Part shown: one piece after another, positions 46,290 through 52,240 of the stretch
How positions within the stretch are numbered: position 1 is the stretch's first letter
Layout of the letters: each line of letters begins with the position of its first letter
Assembly: GCA_947471505.1 (NCBI GenBank)
Contig: CANIWM010000013.1
Coordinates: 1-64,000, forward strand
From: Chthoniobacteraceae bacterium
GTDB taxonomy: Bacteria; Verrucomicrobiota; Verrucomicrobiia; Chthoniobacterales; Chthoniobacteraceae
Reading direction: 5' to 3'
DNA: 64,000 nt
Notes under the pieces: model-generated
Databases searched by the model: none
Seen by the model: only the letters and a program-made list of their open reading frames with translations
Told to the model about the DNA's origin: nothing
Made by a program: the position numbers and the translations under genes

Positions 46290-46365
46290 TGGTAGTCGCG
46301 GAAGGATTCGCACCTTCACTGGCGGCGTTCTCAACGCCGTGCCTCTGCTGTTGGGCTACGCGACC
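46290..46365 (-). tRNA. tRNA-Leu(GAG)-like, short variable loop
   Basis: Acceptor GGTCGCG/CGCGACT, anticodon stem CGGCG with loop TTGAGAA (anticodon GAG), T-stem GAAGG/CCTTC, discriminator A and encoded CCA. The T-loop is TGCGAAT, with G at position 55, and the D-loop lacks GG. A Leu anticodon on a class I body without the long variable arm is atypical, so the amino-acid identity is uncertain. Confidence 0.75.
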
Positions 46366-46372
46366 GTTTGGG

Positions 46373-46446
46373 CATCTGCAGCCGGACTCGCACCGGCTAG
46401 GACACGCTTGAAAGGCGTGGCGCTCGACTACTTTGCATTCGCAGAC
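46373..46446 (-). tRNA. tRNA-Glu(TTC)
   Basis: Acceptor GTCTGCG/TGCAGAT with two G-U ends, anticodon stem CACGC/GCGTG with loop CTTTCAA (TTC), T-stem GCCGG/CCGGC, T-loop TGCGAGT (G55). The D-stem is weak and the D-loop lacks GG. The 3' end reads G then CCC, so CCA is not encoded. Confidence 0.72.
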
Positions 46447-46457
46447 GTTTTGAAATA

Positions 46458-46548
46458 TGGCGGAATGCGGAGGGCATGCTCCCCTTGCGCTTTGGGCGCA
46501 CGATGTCTTTAGCACAGACTCCCGGCTCGCTGGTCCGGTTCACGTTCC
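46458..46548 (-). tRNA. tRNA-Ser(GCT), class II
   Basis: Acceptor GGAACGT/GCATTCC (one mismatch), anticodon stem GTCT/AGAC with loop GTGCTAA (GCT), and a clear long variable arm TGCGC/GCGCA with loop CCAAA, as serine tRNAs require. T-loop AGCATGC (G55, C56). Discriminator G and CCA are encoded. Confidence 0.8.
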
Positions 46549-46559
46549 GTTTTCGAAGT

Positions 46560-46699
46560 TGGTCCCGACGGTAGGAGTTGCCGCACCAGCGGCTACGCAG
46601 TATGCGCTCCGCGTGCGTAGAAAGGCGCTTTCGCGCCACGCGTTACACCCACACTATCCGAGGTCTGAGCTCGGTGCCTCTGCATTGGGCTACGTCGGG
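46560..46699 (-). tRNA. tRNA-Leu(CAG)-like with a long insertion
   Basis: The 5' half is clean: acceptor CCCGACG paired with CGTCGGG, D-arm, anticodon stem CCGAG/CTCGG with loop CTCAGAC (CAG), discriminator A and CCA. About 70 nt lie between the anticodon stem and the T-arm, against 12-20 in normal class II tRNAs. They hold a GGCGC-GAAA-GCGCC hairpin and a CTACGCA/TGCGTAG stem. The T-arm is poorly defined. It could be intron-containing or degenerate. Confidence 0.45.
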
Positions 46700-46703
46700 G
46701 AAA

Positions 46704-46780
46704 TGGTGCTCGCGGCAGGACTCTAACCTGCAACCGCTGCGTTCGAAGCGCAGAACTCTATACAATTGAGCTACGCGAGC
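46704..46780 (-). tRNA. tRNA-Arg(TCG)
   Basis: Acceptor GCTCGCG/CGCGAGC, D-stem GCTC/GAGT, anticodon stem CTGCG/CGCAG with loop CTTCGAA (TCG), T-stem GCAGG/CCTGC, discriminator A and CCA. The T-loop is TTAGAGT, so U55 is kept but C56 is A. The D-loop lacks GG. Confidence 0.85.
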
Positions 46781-46859
46781 ATTTTGAAAATCGGGAGGAC
46801 TGCTGATTTGAAGACTGTTTGCCCGCGCGGGTCGAGCGGCAACTTGTTTCATTAAAAAG

Positions 46860-46936
46860 TGGAGTGAGCCCCCGGAGTCGCACCGGGTAAGAGCGGGGTT
46901 GCAGCCCGCCGCCTCCACGACTTTGGCATGGCTCAC
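46860..46936 (-). tRNA. tRNA-Cys(GCA)
   Basis: Acceptor GTGAGCC/GGCTCAC, anticodon stem GCGGG/CCCGC with loop CTGCAAC (GCA), T-stem CCCGG/CCGGG, T-loop TGCGACT (G55), discriminator T as expected for cysteine, CCA encoded. Confidence 0.85.
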
Positions 46937-46948
46937 GTTTTCGGAAAA

Positions 46949-47025
46949 TGGGGAGGCCAGTGGGATTCGCACCCGACACAACGGAATTCACAGTTCCGTA
47001 TGCTCACTCTTACATTATGGCCTCC
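46949..47025 (-). tRNA. tRNA-His(GTG)
   Basis: Anticodon stem CGGAA/TTCCG with loop CTGTGAA (GTG). The acceptor has the extra G(-1) paired with C73 that marks bacterial histidine tRNAs, and CCA is encoded. T-loop TGCGAAT (G55). The T-stem is only three clean pairs, weaker than in the neighbours. Confidence 0.8.
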
Positions 47026-47040
47026 ATTTGAAAATTGCCC

Positions 47041-47090
47041 GGTCGGAGGGGCGCGCGGCCGGTGTGCCGCGCCCCCTACTTTCTCCGACC
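47041..47090. repeat. Spacer hairpin in the tRNA array (His-Phe gap)
   Basis: Outer arms GGTCGGAG and CTCCGACC enclose a GC-rich inner stem (GGGGCGCG / CGCGCCCC), filling the gap between tRNA-His and tRNA-Phe. Confidence 0.7.
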
Positions 47091-47095
47091 TCATC

Positions 47096-47171
47096 TGGCC
47101 GCTGGACCCGGAATCGCACCGGGATCGCCCGCTTTTCAGACGGGTGCATTGACTGACTCTGCCATCCAGCG
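47096..47171 (-). tRNA. tRNA-Phe(GAA)
   Basis: Acceptor CGCTGGA/TCCAGCG, anticodon stem CCCGT/GCGGG with loop CTGAAAA (GAA), T-stem CCCGG/CCGGG, T-loop TGCGATT (G55), discriminator G, CCA encoded. The D-loop lacks GG. Confidence 0.83.
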
Positions 47172-47175
47172 AAAT

Positions 47176-47249
47176 TGGTCCTTGGGCGTGGTAACGCTCC
47201 ACGGTCTTGCGGTTATCGGCCGCGTGCTCTGCTTTTGAGCTACTCAAGG
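47176..47249 (-). tRNA. tRNA-Ile(GAT)
   Basis: Acceptor CCTTGAG/CCCAAGG (one mismatch), D-stem GCTC/GAGC, anticodon loop CCGATAA (GAT, with C instead of U at 33), T-stem CGTGG/CCACG, T-loop AGCGTTA (G55, C56), discriminator A, CCA encoded. Confidence 0.78.
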
Positions 47250-47257
47250 AAAAGCGG

Positions 47258-47329
47258 CACCAGCGCTTGGCATCGCACCAAGACCTCAAGCCTTAACAGG
47301 GCCGCAGACTACTGTTATCCCACACTGGT
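47258..47329 (-). tRNA. tRNA-Asn(GTT)
   Basis: Acceptor ACCAGTG/CGCTGGT, anticodon stem GGCC/GGCT with loop CTGTTAA (GTT), T-stem CTTGG/CCAAG, T-loop TGCGATG (G55), discriminator G. The next bases are CCG, so the CCA is not exactly encoded. Confidence 0.78.
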
Positions 47330-47334
47330 AAAGA

Positions 47335-47409
47335 TGGAGCGTCCGGCGGGTGCTTCCCCCGCGTGATTCGATTTGGAAGATCGATGCCTGGATGTTCGGC
47401 CACAGACGC
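47335..47409 (-). tRNA. tRNA-Gly(TCC)
   Basis: Acceptor GCGTCTG/CGGACGC, anticodon stem TCGAT/ATCGA with loop CTTCCAA (TCC), T-stem GCGGG/CCCGC, T-loop GGAAGCA, discriminator T, CCA encoded. The T-loop departs most strongly from the standard sequence, and the D-loop has no GG. Confidence 0.78.
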
Positions 47410-47418
47410 TTTTGAAAT

Positions 47419-47494
47419 TGGTCGCGCGCCCCGGTGCTGCCCCGGGTATCCCCTGATCCCAAATCAGGTGGGTTCGCTGTCTCCCTCGCACGCG
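47419..47494 (-). tRNA. tRNA-Pro(TGG)
   Basis: Acceptor CGCGTGC/GCGCGCG, anticodon stem CCTGA/TCAGG with loop TTTGGGA (TGG), T-stem CCCGG/CCGGG, T-loop GGCAGCA (G55), discriminator A, CCA encoded. Confidence 0.83.
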
Positions 47495-47500
47495 TTTTCC

Positions 47501-47597
47501 ATCGAACCCACAGCCGACAAGAAGAGCCCAGAGCCCCCACGTTCACTCCGTATTCAGGCCGCTCCTCCGAGCCCCTCGTGTCGGCTGTGGATTCGAT
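47501..47597. repeat. Spacer inverted repeat in the tRNA array (Pro-Tyr gap)
   Basis: Arms ATCGAACCCACAGCCGACA and TGTCGGCTGTGGATTCGAT pair at 18 of 19 positions around a roughly 59-nt loop, filling the gap between tRNA-Pro and tRNA-Tyr. Confidence 0.8.
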
Positions 47598-47609
47598 GAT
47601 GAAATTAAA

Positions 47610-47694
47610 TGGTGCGGCGTCCGGGTAATGCTCCCGACCGGCGAGGTGCGCCGAGGTTACAGCTCGGTTCGCGTCTTTAGCGATCTACCGCCGC
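47610..47694 (-). tRNA. tRNA-Tyr(GTA), class II
   Basis: Acceptor GCGGCGG/ACGCCGC (one mismatch), anticodon stem CCGAG/CTCGG with loop CTGTAAC (GTA), extended variable region of about 13 nt as in bacterial tyrosine tRNAs, T-stem TCGGG/CCCGG, T-loop AGCATTA (G55, C56), discriminator A, CCA encoded. Confidence 0.82.
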
Positions 47695-47698
47695 AATT

Positions 47699-47755
47699 TT
47701 GGCCCGCGAAATACGCGAAAAAGCACGAAAGAATTTCGCGCTTTTCGCGGGCCAA
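47699..47755. repeat. Spacer inverted repeat in the tRNA array (Tyr-Met gap)
   Basis: Arms TTGGCCCGCGAAA and its complement TTTCGCGGGCCAA-like end at 47755; about 20 of 25 bases pair. It fills the gap between tRNA-Tyr and tRNA-Met. Confidence 0.75.
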
Positions 47756-47763
47756 ATGAAAAT

Positions 47764-47839
47764 TGGTCGCAGGGGCGGGGATCGAACCCGCGCGTGGACG
47801 GCTTATGAGGCCGTTGCCTTTCCTCTTGGCGACCCTGCA
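47764..47839 (-). tRNA. tRNA-Met(CAT), canonical body
   Basis: Acceptor TGCAGGG/CCCTGCG, D-arm GCC/GGC with GG in the loop, anticodon stem ACGGC/GCCGT with loop CTCATAA (CAT), T-stem GCGGG/CCCGC and the normal T-loop TTCGATC, discriminator A, CCA. It is the only array member with a standard elbow. It could be elongator Met or Ile decoding AUA after lysidine modification. Confidence 0.88.
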
Positions 47840-47854
47840 AAATGAATAAGGTTC

Positions 47855-47902
47855 CGCAGAGGGAGGCGTGCGATTCCAACAACCACGCACCCTCCCTCTG
47901 CG
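47855..47902. repeat. Spacer inverted repeat in the tRNA array (Met-Trp gap)
   Basis: Arms CGCAGAGGGAGGCGTGCG and ACGCACCCTCCCTCTGCG form a near-perfect stem around a short loop. Confidence 0.8.
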
Positions 47903-47942
47903 TTCCCCTCACAAAACTCCGACACTCGTCGGAAAAGAAAAC

Positions 47943-48016
47943 TGGCACGGCGTCCCGGTGATGCTCCGGGCGGATCTGGTTTTGGAGACCTGACTGCGCA
48001 AGCTGGCGCACGCCGT
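47943..48016 (-). tRNA. tRNA-Trp(CCA)
   Basis: Acceptor ACGGCGT/ACGCCGT, anticodon stem CAGGT/ACCAG with loop CTCCAAA (anticodon CCA), T-stem CCCGG/CCGGG, T-loop AGCATCA (G55, C56), discriminator G as in bacterial Trp tRNAs, 3' CCA encoded. Confidence 0.83.
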
Positions 48017-48026
48017 ATGTAAATCT

Positions 48027-48095
48027 GGCCAGGCAGGCCGCGAATGACCGAGCACTGCTGAAAGCTCCCGGAGCCCACTCGCGTCCTGCGTGGCT
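48027..48095. repeat. Spacer inverted repeat in the tRNA array
   Basis: Arms GGCCAGGCAGGCCGCGA and TCGCGTCCTGCGTGGCT pair at about 14 of 17 positions, upstream of tRNA-Trp. Confidence 0.65.
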
Positions 48096-48108
48096 GATAA
48101 GAAAACTG

Positions 48109-48201
48109 ATGAACCGCAAAGGGCGTGAAGAGCTCGGAGCAACCAACCTCACTTGTCTTGCCGACCTCACCTCCGCGCCCCTCACGTCCTTTGCGGTTCA
48201 T
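48109..48201. repeat. Spacer inverted repeat of the AACCGCAAAG type
   Basis: Arms begin ATGAACCGCAAAGGGCGTGA and end with the complement at 48201; 20 of 22 bases pair. The arm sequence resembles the repeat at 146-273, which points to one dispersed family placed inside the array. Confidence 0.75.
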
Positions 48202-48239
48202 TATATAAAAAGAACGAACACCGCTGCCAGTCGTCGGCC

Positions 48240-48310
48240 CACTCGGGCCGGGACTCGCACCCGCAGGATTTCTCGGCGGATGTTTCGGTGTTTCAGGCAC
48301 ACCTCCCGTC
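48240..48310 (-). pseudogene. tRNA-like remnant with CTG anticodon
   Basis: A clear T-arm (GCGGG-TGCGAGT-CCCGG, G55) and an anticodon arm (GGTGT-GCCTGAA-ACACC, anticodon CTG, Gln) are present. The D-arm appears to be missing and the acceptor pairs over only about four bases. No CCA is encoded. It lies at the upstream end of the array and is probably decayed. Confidence 0.4.
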
Positions 48311-48429
48311 GGCGCGGTGACGCGCCAAAAGCCCTCAGAATGTAAAAAAGATGATCGATAGATTCATCGGAAGCGTGAGAGCCGGGCAGGGCGGTGCGTG
48401 AGCGTATTCACGCTATCGCTATATGATAG

Positions 48430-48578
48430 CCATGACTTCGCTTGACACTACGTATGGGTATGGCACCGTGGTTGCGGTTGCCGTTCCTTAAGCTGTTCCT
48501 TGCTGGGATATGCCGGACCTGGTGGCCGACTCAGACCTCGTCGTCAGTTTGCGCTGACGGCGGGGTCGCTTCTTTTTT
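48430..48578 (+). ncRNA. Possible small RNA ending in a strong terminator
   Basis: A perfect 14-bp hairpin at 48534-48567 (GACCTCGTCGTCAG paired with CTGACGGCGGGGTC), followed by TCTTTTTT, is a textbook Rho-independent terminator on the plus strand, but no plausible gene precedes it. A TATGAT element at 48422-48427 could serve as a -10 box, giving a transcript of about 145 nt. No known RNA family is recognised; SRP, 6S and tmRNA hallmarks are absent. Confidence 0.35.
48534..48578 (+). terminator. Rho-independent terminator
   Basis: A 14-bp perfect stem with a TTTGCG loop and a T-rich tail (TCTTTTTT). It marks the end of a plus-strand transcript of unknown content. Confidence 0.8.
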
Positions 48579-48705
48579 GGATGAATGCGTTTCGTTCGTT
48601 ACTCGATGGATGGATTCCTTTCGTTTGGTTGATTGATAAAATTTCGGTCTAGCGGGATGTTTCGGTTCTGCGGGTGACGGTTTCGGTTTTGGAAGGTCTT
48701 TCTGG

Positions 48706-48745
48706 GAAACAAAAAACCCTGTCCGCCTTTTAGCGAACAGGGTTT
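48706..48745 (-). terminator. Rho-independent terminator (minus strand)
   Basis: Read on the minus strand, AACCCTGTTCGC pairs with GCGGACAGGGTT and is followed by TTTTTTG. It lies about 32 bp downstream of the small minus-strand reading frame at 48777-48971 and supports it as a transcribed gene. Confidence 0.75.
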
Positions 48746-48776
48746 TCTGGAAAAATTGGTTTCCTGAAAGTTGCGG

Positions 48777-48971
48777 CTATAATGCCGCCCTGTTCGCCTC
48801 CGTAATGAGCATCGGGTTGAGTTCAAATTTGCCGGACCCATTCACGACTGGATGCCAGTCTGCCCGAACAAAACTCGTCGCCGCATAGCCGCACCCATTC
48901 ATACGGACCATCCCGACAGCGGATGCTATCGGAGCGGTTTGCGTTGAAATGATGTTGCGTAGCGAGTTCAT
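48777..48971 (-). CDS. Possible small protein
   Basis: A 64-residue frame (MNSLRNIISTQTAPIASAVG...) with ordinary amino-acid composition and no known family. It has no clear ribosome-binding site. The minus-strand terminator directly after it is the main support. It might also be a fragment of a longer decayed gene. Confidence 0.4.
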   Translation of the reverse strand: MNSLRNIISTQTAPIASAVGMVRMNGCGYAATSFVRADWHPVVNGSGKFELNPMLITEANRAAL

Positions 48972-49145
48972 TGAATTTGAAAGTGCAGCGACGAATACAC
49001 GGCCATCTATATGTCGTCAATAGATTTTTTACGTTTTCTGACAGATTTCTTTTCGCATAGGGAATTTCATCTTTCGCCCGAGCCGGGGATATATTGCGGC
49101 TAGTTCGCTTTGACGCGCCGCCGCTCGCCGCGATACACGCAGCGG

Positions 49146-50480
49146 ATGCAGCAGTCTCATCTCGACGATCTTTTCGCTTTCATCCCCTTCCCCAGTGTCT
49201 CCACCGAGCCTCGCCACAAGGACGATGTCGCCGCTTGCGCATCGTGGCTGGCGGGGAAACTGACCGCCATCGGGCTGACGGCACACATTCACCCGACGGC
49301 AGGGCACCCCATCGTCACCGCCCGCAATACTCACAAGCCGGAGCGCAAAACGGTGATGATTTACGGGCACTACGATGTGCAGCCGGTGGACCCGGTGAAC
49401 GAGTGGACGAGCCCGCCGTTCGAGCCCGTCATCCGCGATGGAATCATCTATGCGCGGGGCTCGACGGACAATAAGGGGCAAATCCTCGGCCACGTTCTCG
49501 GCGTCGGTGAGACGATTCAGGAGAAAGGCGACGTGCCGGTGAACATCATCTTTCTCATCGAGGGCGAGGAAGAGGTCGGGAGCAAAAATCTGGAGTCCTT
49601 TTTGCGCGAAAATCGCGAGCTGCTGGCGTGCGACATCATCGCCATCAGCGACACCGGGATGGTCGCGCGCAACACGCCGACTTTCACCTACGGCCTGCGC
49701 GGAATCGCGGCGATGGAGCTGCGGGTGAGCGGCCCGGCGGTGGACCTCCACAGCGGCATTTACGGCGGCGCGGTGATGAATCCCGCCACCGCCATCGCGC
49801 GCATCGTCGCCTCGCTCCACGGCGCGGATGGCCGCGTGGCGGTGCCCGGCTTTTACGATGAAGTCGCGCCGCTCCAGCCGTGGGAACGCGAGGCATGGCA
49901 GCGGCTCCCTTTTGGCGATACGCAGATACAGGCGGTCACGGGCGTGCCGGAGCTTTTCGGCGAAGCGGGATACAGCAACGTCGAGCGCATCGGGGCGCGA
50001 CCCACGGCGGAGGTGAACGGCATTTGGGGCGGCTTCCAAGGCACGGGCAGCAAGACCGTCATCCCCCGCGAAGCCTTTGCCAAACTGACTTTCCGGCTCG
50101 TCCCCAGCCAGCGCCCCGCCGACGTGGTGGCGAAAGTGCGCGCTCATTTAGAAAGGAACACGCCGCCCGGCATCCGGCTGGAAATCACCGACGGGCATTG
50201 CGGCGAGCCCTACGCGACGGACCCGCATTCCGCCTTCGGAAAAGCCGCGCAACGAGCGTTGGCGACTGCATTTCCCGGCAAGGAACTCGCGCTCATCCGC
50301 GAGGGCGGCAGCATCCCCATCGTGAACACGTTTAAGCGCATCCTCGGCGTCGAGACGCTCCTGCTCGGCCTCGCGATGCCCGAGTGCCGCGCCCACGCGC
50401 CCGACGAAAACTTCCCCGTGGAAAACTTCGAGTCCTGCATCCGGCTCAACCGCGCACTGCTCGCAGAACTCGGAATGTGA
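49146..50480 (+). CDS. M20-family metallopeptidase (dipeptidase-like)
   Basis: A 444-residue cytoplasmic peptidase. Di-zinc ligands and catalytic residues are visible: GHYDVQPVD (metal His, catalytic Asp), GSTDNKGQ (bridging Asp), EGEEEVGS (catalytic Glu plus metal Glu), SDTGM (metal Asp) and ECRAHAPDEN (metal His). The lid domain (GIAAMELRVSGPAVDLHSG) lies between. The start at 49146 (MQQSHLDDLFAF) is chosen because the family begins there. Its stop overlaps the GTG start of comF by 4 bp. Confidence 0.93.
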   Translation: MQQSHLDDLFAFIPFPSVSTEPRHKDDVAACASWLAGKLTAIGLTAHIHPTAGHPIVTARNTHKPERKTVMIYGHYDVQPVDPVNEWTSPPFEPVIRDGIIYARGSTDNKGQILGHVLGVGETIQEKGDVPVNIIFLIEGEEEVGSKNLESFLRENRELLACDIIAISDTGMVARNTPTFTYGLRGIAAMELRVSGPAVDLHSGIYGGAVMNPATAIARIVASLHGADGRVAVPGFYDEVAPLQPWEREAWQRLPFGDTQIQAVTGVPELFGEAGYSNVERIGARPTAEVNGIWGGFQGTGSKTVIPREAFAKLTFRLVPSQRPADVVAKVRAHLERNTPPGIRLEITDGHCGEPYATDPHSAFGKAAQRALATAFPGKELALIREGGSIPIVNTFKRILGVETLLLGLAMPECRAHAPDENFPVENFESCIRLNRALLAELGM

Positions 50481-51205
50481 TCGCCCGGTTTGCGAGCTGG
50501 CTGGGCGGCAGTTTCGTGTCGCTGTGCTTCCCCGCGCACTGCGTCGTTTGCCGCGATGCCACGCCCGACGGCTGTCACCTCTGCGAGACTTGCGAGCAAG
50601 ACGTAGAGCCGATCCGAGCGCCGCGTTGCGAAAAATGCTCATCGCCATTTCCCGGCGCGATCACCGAGCAATTCACCTGCGCAAACTGCGGCGAACGCGA
50701 CCTGCACTTCGACTGCGCCATCGCCTGCTATGTGAGCAGCGGCCCCGTGCGCGACTTCATCCACGGCTTCAAATACTTCGGCCAAACGCACCTCCGCCAC
50801 ACCCTCGCCGCGTGGCTCGCTGAGACGCTCGACGACCCTCGCATGACGGCGAAGCCCTTCGACGCGCTCGTGCCCGTCCCGCTCCACCATGTGCGGCAGC
50901 GAGAGCGCGATTTTAACCAAGCCGAAGTCCTCGCCCGCCTCATCGCCCCACGCGCCCAGCGCCCCGTCTGGAACGCCCTCAAGCGCATCCGCAAAACGCC
51001 TACGCAAACTCGCCTCGACCGCAGCGAGCGCATGGAAAATCTACGCGGCGCATTCAAAGTCCGCCGTCCCGCGCAGGTGAAAGGGAAGCATCTCGTGCTC
51101 GTGGACGACGTCTTCACCACCGGCAGCACCGTGGAGGAATGCAGCCGCGTCCTGCGAAAAGCTGGAGCCGCCTCCGTGCGAGTCATCACCATCGCGAGGG
51201 CGTAA
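50477..51205 (+). CDS. comF: ComF-family phosphoribosyltransferase-like protein
   Basis: A 242-residue protein starting at GTG inside the end of the peptidase gene. The N-terminal half has zinc-ribbon Cys pairs (CFPAHCVVC, CHLCETC, CEKC, CANC) and the C-terminal half a PRTase loop (LVLVDDVFTTGSTVEEC). ComF proteins take part in DNA uptake in competent bacteria, but homologues are widespread and often of unknown role. No other competence gene is nearby. Confidence 0.9.
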   Translation: MIARFASWLGGSFVSLCFPAHCVVCRDATPDGCHLCETCEQDVEPIRAPRCEKCSSPFPGAITEQFTCANCGERDLHFDCAIACYVSSGPVRDFIHGFKYFGQTHLRHTLAAWLAETLDDPRMTAKPFDALVPVPLHHVRQRERDFNQAEVLARLIAPRAQRPVWNALKRIRKTPTQTRLDRSERMENLRGAFKVRRPAQVKGKHLVLVDDVFTTGSTVEECSRVLRKAGAASVRVITIARA

Positions 51206-51256
51206 ATTCCGCGTCTTCCGTGGACAACGCTCCGCGCGCCCCCTTATAGAAGCGGC

Positions 51257-52006
51257 ATGTCTTGGCAATCGCTTCGCCCTGAATGGGGGCTCGTTCTTGG
51301 CTCTGGGCTCGGCAGTTTTGTCGAGCGCATGGAGATCCTCGCGTCGGTCCCTTATTCGGAAATTGCAGGTCTCCCGCAGTCTTCCGTGCCCGGTCATGCG
51401 GGGCGGTTTGTGTTCGGGAAAATCGGCACCACCACTGTCGTCGCGGCCCAAGGGCGAGTTCACCTTTATGAAGGAAAATCGGCAGCGGAAGTGACAGCAG
51501 GTGTCCGCTGGATGCAGTCCCTCGGAGTGCAGCGGCTCGTCCTCACGAACGCGGCAGGCACGTGCAACCCCACGTTTTCTCCCGGCTCGTGGATGATACT
51601 GAACGACCATCTCAACCTCACGCACACGACGCCGCTCCTCGGTGGCGCGAACTTTTTCGACATGAGTGAAGTGTATTCCAAAACCCTGCGCGCTCGCTTT
51701 TCTAAAGTGGCCGCCGAGCTGGGCACGACGCTGCACGAGGGCGTGTATGCCGGGCTGCTCGGCCCGCAATACGAGACGCCCGCTGAGGTGCGAATGCTTC
51801 GCACGCTGGGCGCGGATGCCGTCGGCATGAGCACCGTTCTGGAGGCAATCCAAGCCCGTGCGCTGGGGATGGAAGTCGCGGGTTTCTCGTGTCTCACAAA
51901 TTGGGCAGCCGGACTCCACCCCGGCACGCTCGGCCATGCGGAAGTGCTGGAGACGGGCAAAGCCGCGGCGGCGCAACTCGCGGCAGTGCTGGAGCGGGCG
52001 CTGTAG
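51257..52006 (+). CDS. punA: Purine nucleoside phosphorylase (trimeric type)
   Basis: A 249-residue enzyme that phosphorolyses purine nucleosides. Motifs of the trimeric class are present: LGSGLGSF (phosphate-binding Ser), GHAGRFVFGK, AAQGRVHLYEG, TNAAGT, GPQYETPAEVRML with its base-binding Glu, DAVGMSTVLEAI and TNWAAG, where family members have TNxA. It belongs to the same superfamily as the mtnP product in this window but lacks the TDYDCW motif. It lies 51 bp after comF. Confidence 0.93.
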   Translation: MSWQSLRPEWGLVLGSGLGSFVERMEILASVPYSEIAGLPQSSVPGHAGRFVFGKIGTTTVVAAQGRVHLYEGKSAAEVTAGVRWMQSLGVQRLVLTNAAGTCNPTFSPGSWMILNDHLNLTHTTPLLGGANFFDMSEVYSKTLRARFSKVAAELGTTLHEGVYAGLLGPQYETPAEVRMLRTLGADAVGMSTVLEAIQARALGMEVAGFSCLTNWAAGLHPGTLGHAEVLETGKAAAAQLAAVLERAL

Positions 52007-52240
52007 GCTGTCATAGAAGTCGGACGCCCCAGCGCATCCACTGTCGTCCCCGTCAGCCCATTCAGCTTCCTCCGCGTGCCTCCCCTCTCACCACTCGTCC
52101 CCTGCCACCACACCCCATTTGATCAAACACAGTCGGGCTTTCAGTCCTGCGCTGTTCCACTTTTAATCACACCCCCTTGCCATCGCCCCCCGCATTCCCT
52201 AAAGCACCACCCGCCCGCCGGGACACCACTCACATCGCCC

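Noticed and set aside
46643-47156. Small protein frames inside the tRNA array on both strands
   Set aside because: They are read through tRNA genes and spacers and resemble the common mis-annotation of tRNA clusters.
46290-48310. CRISPR-like or prophage repeat region
   Set aside because: Each unit folds as a tRNA with a different anticodon; no phage structural or integrase gene is present.
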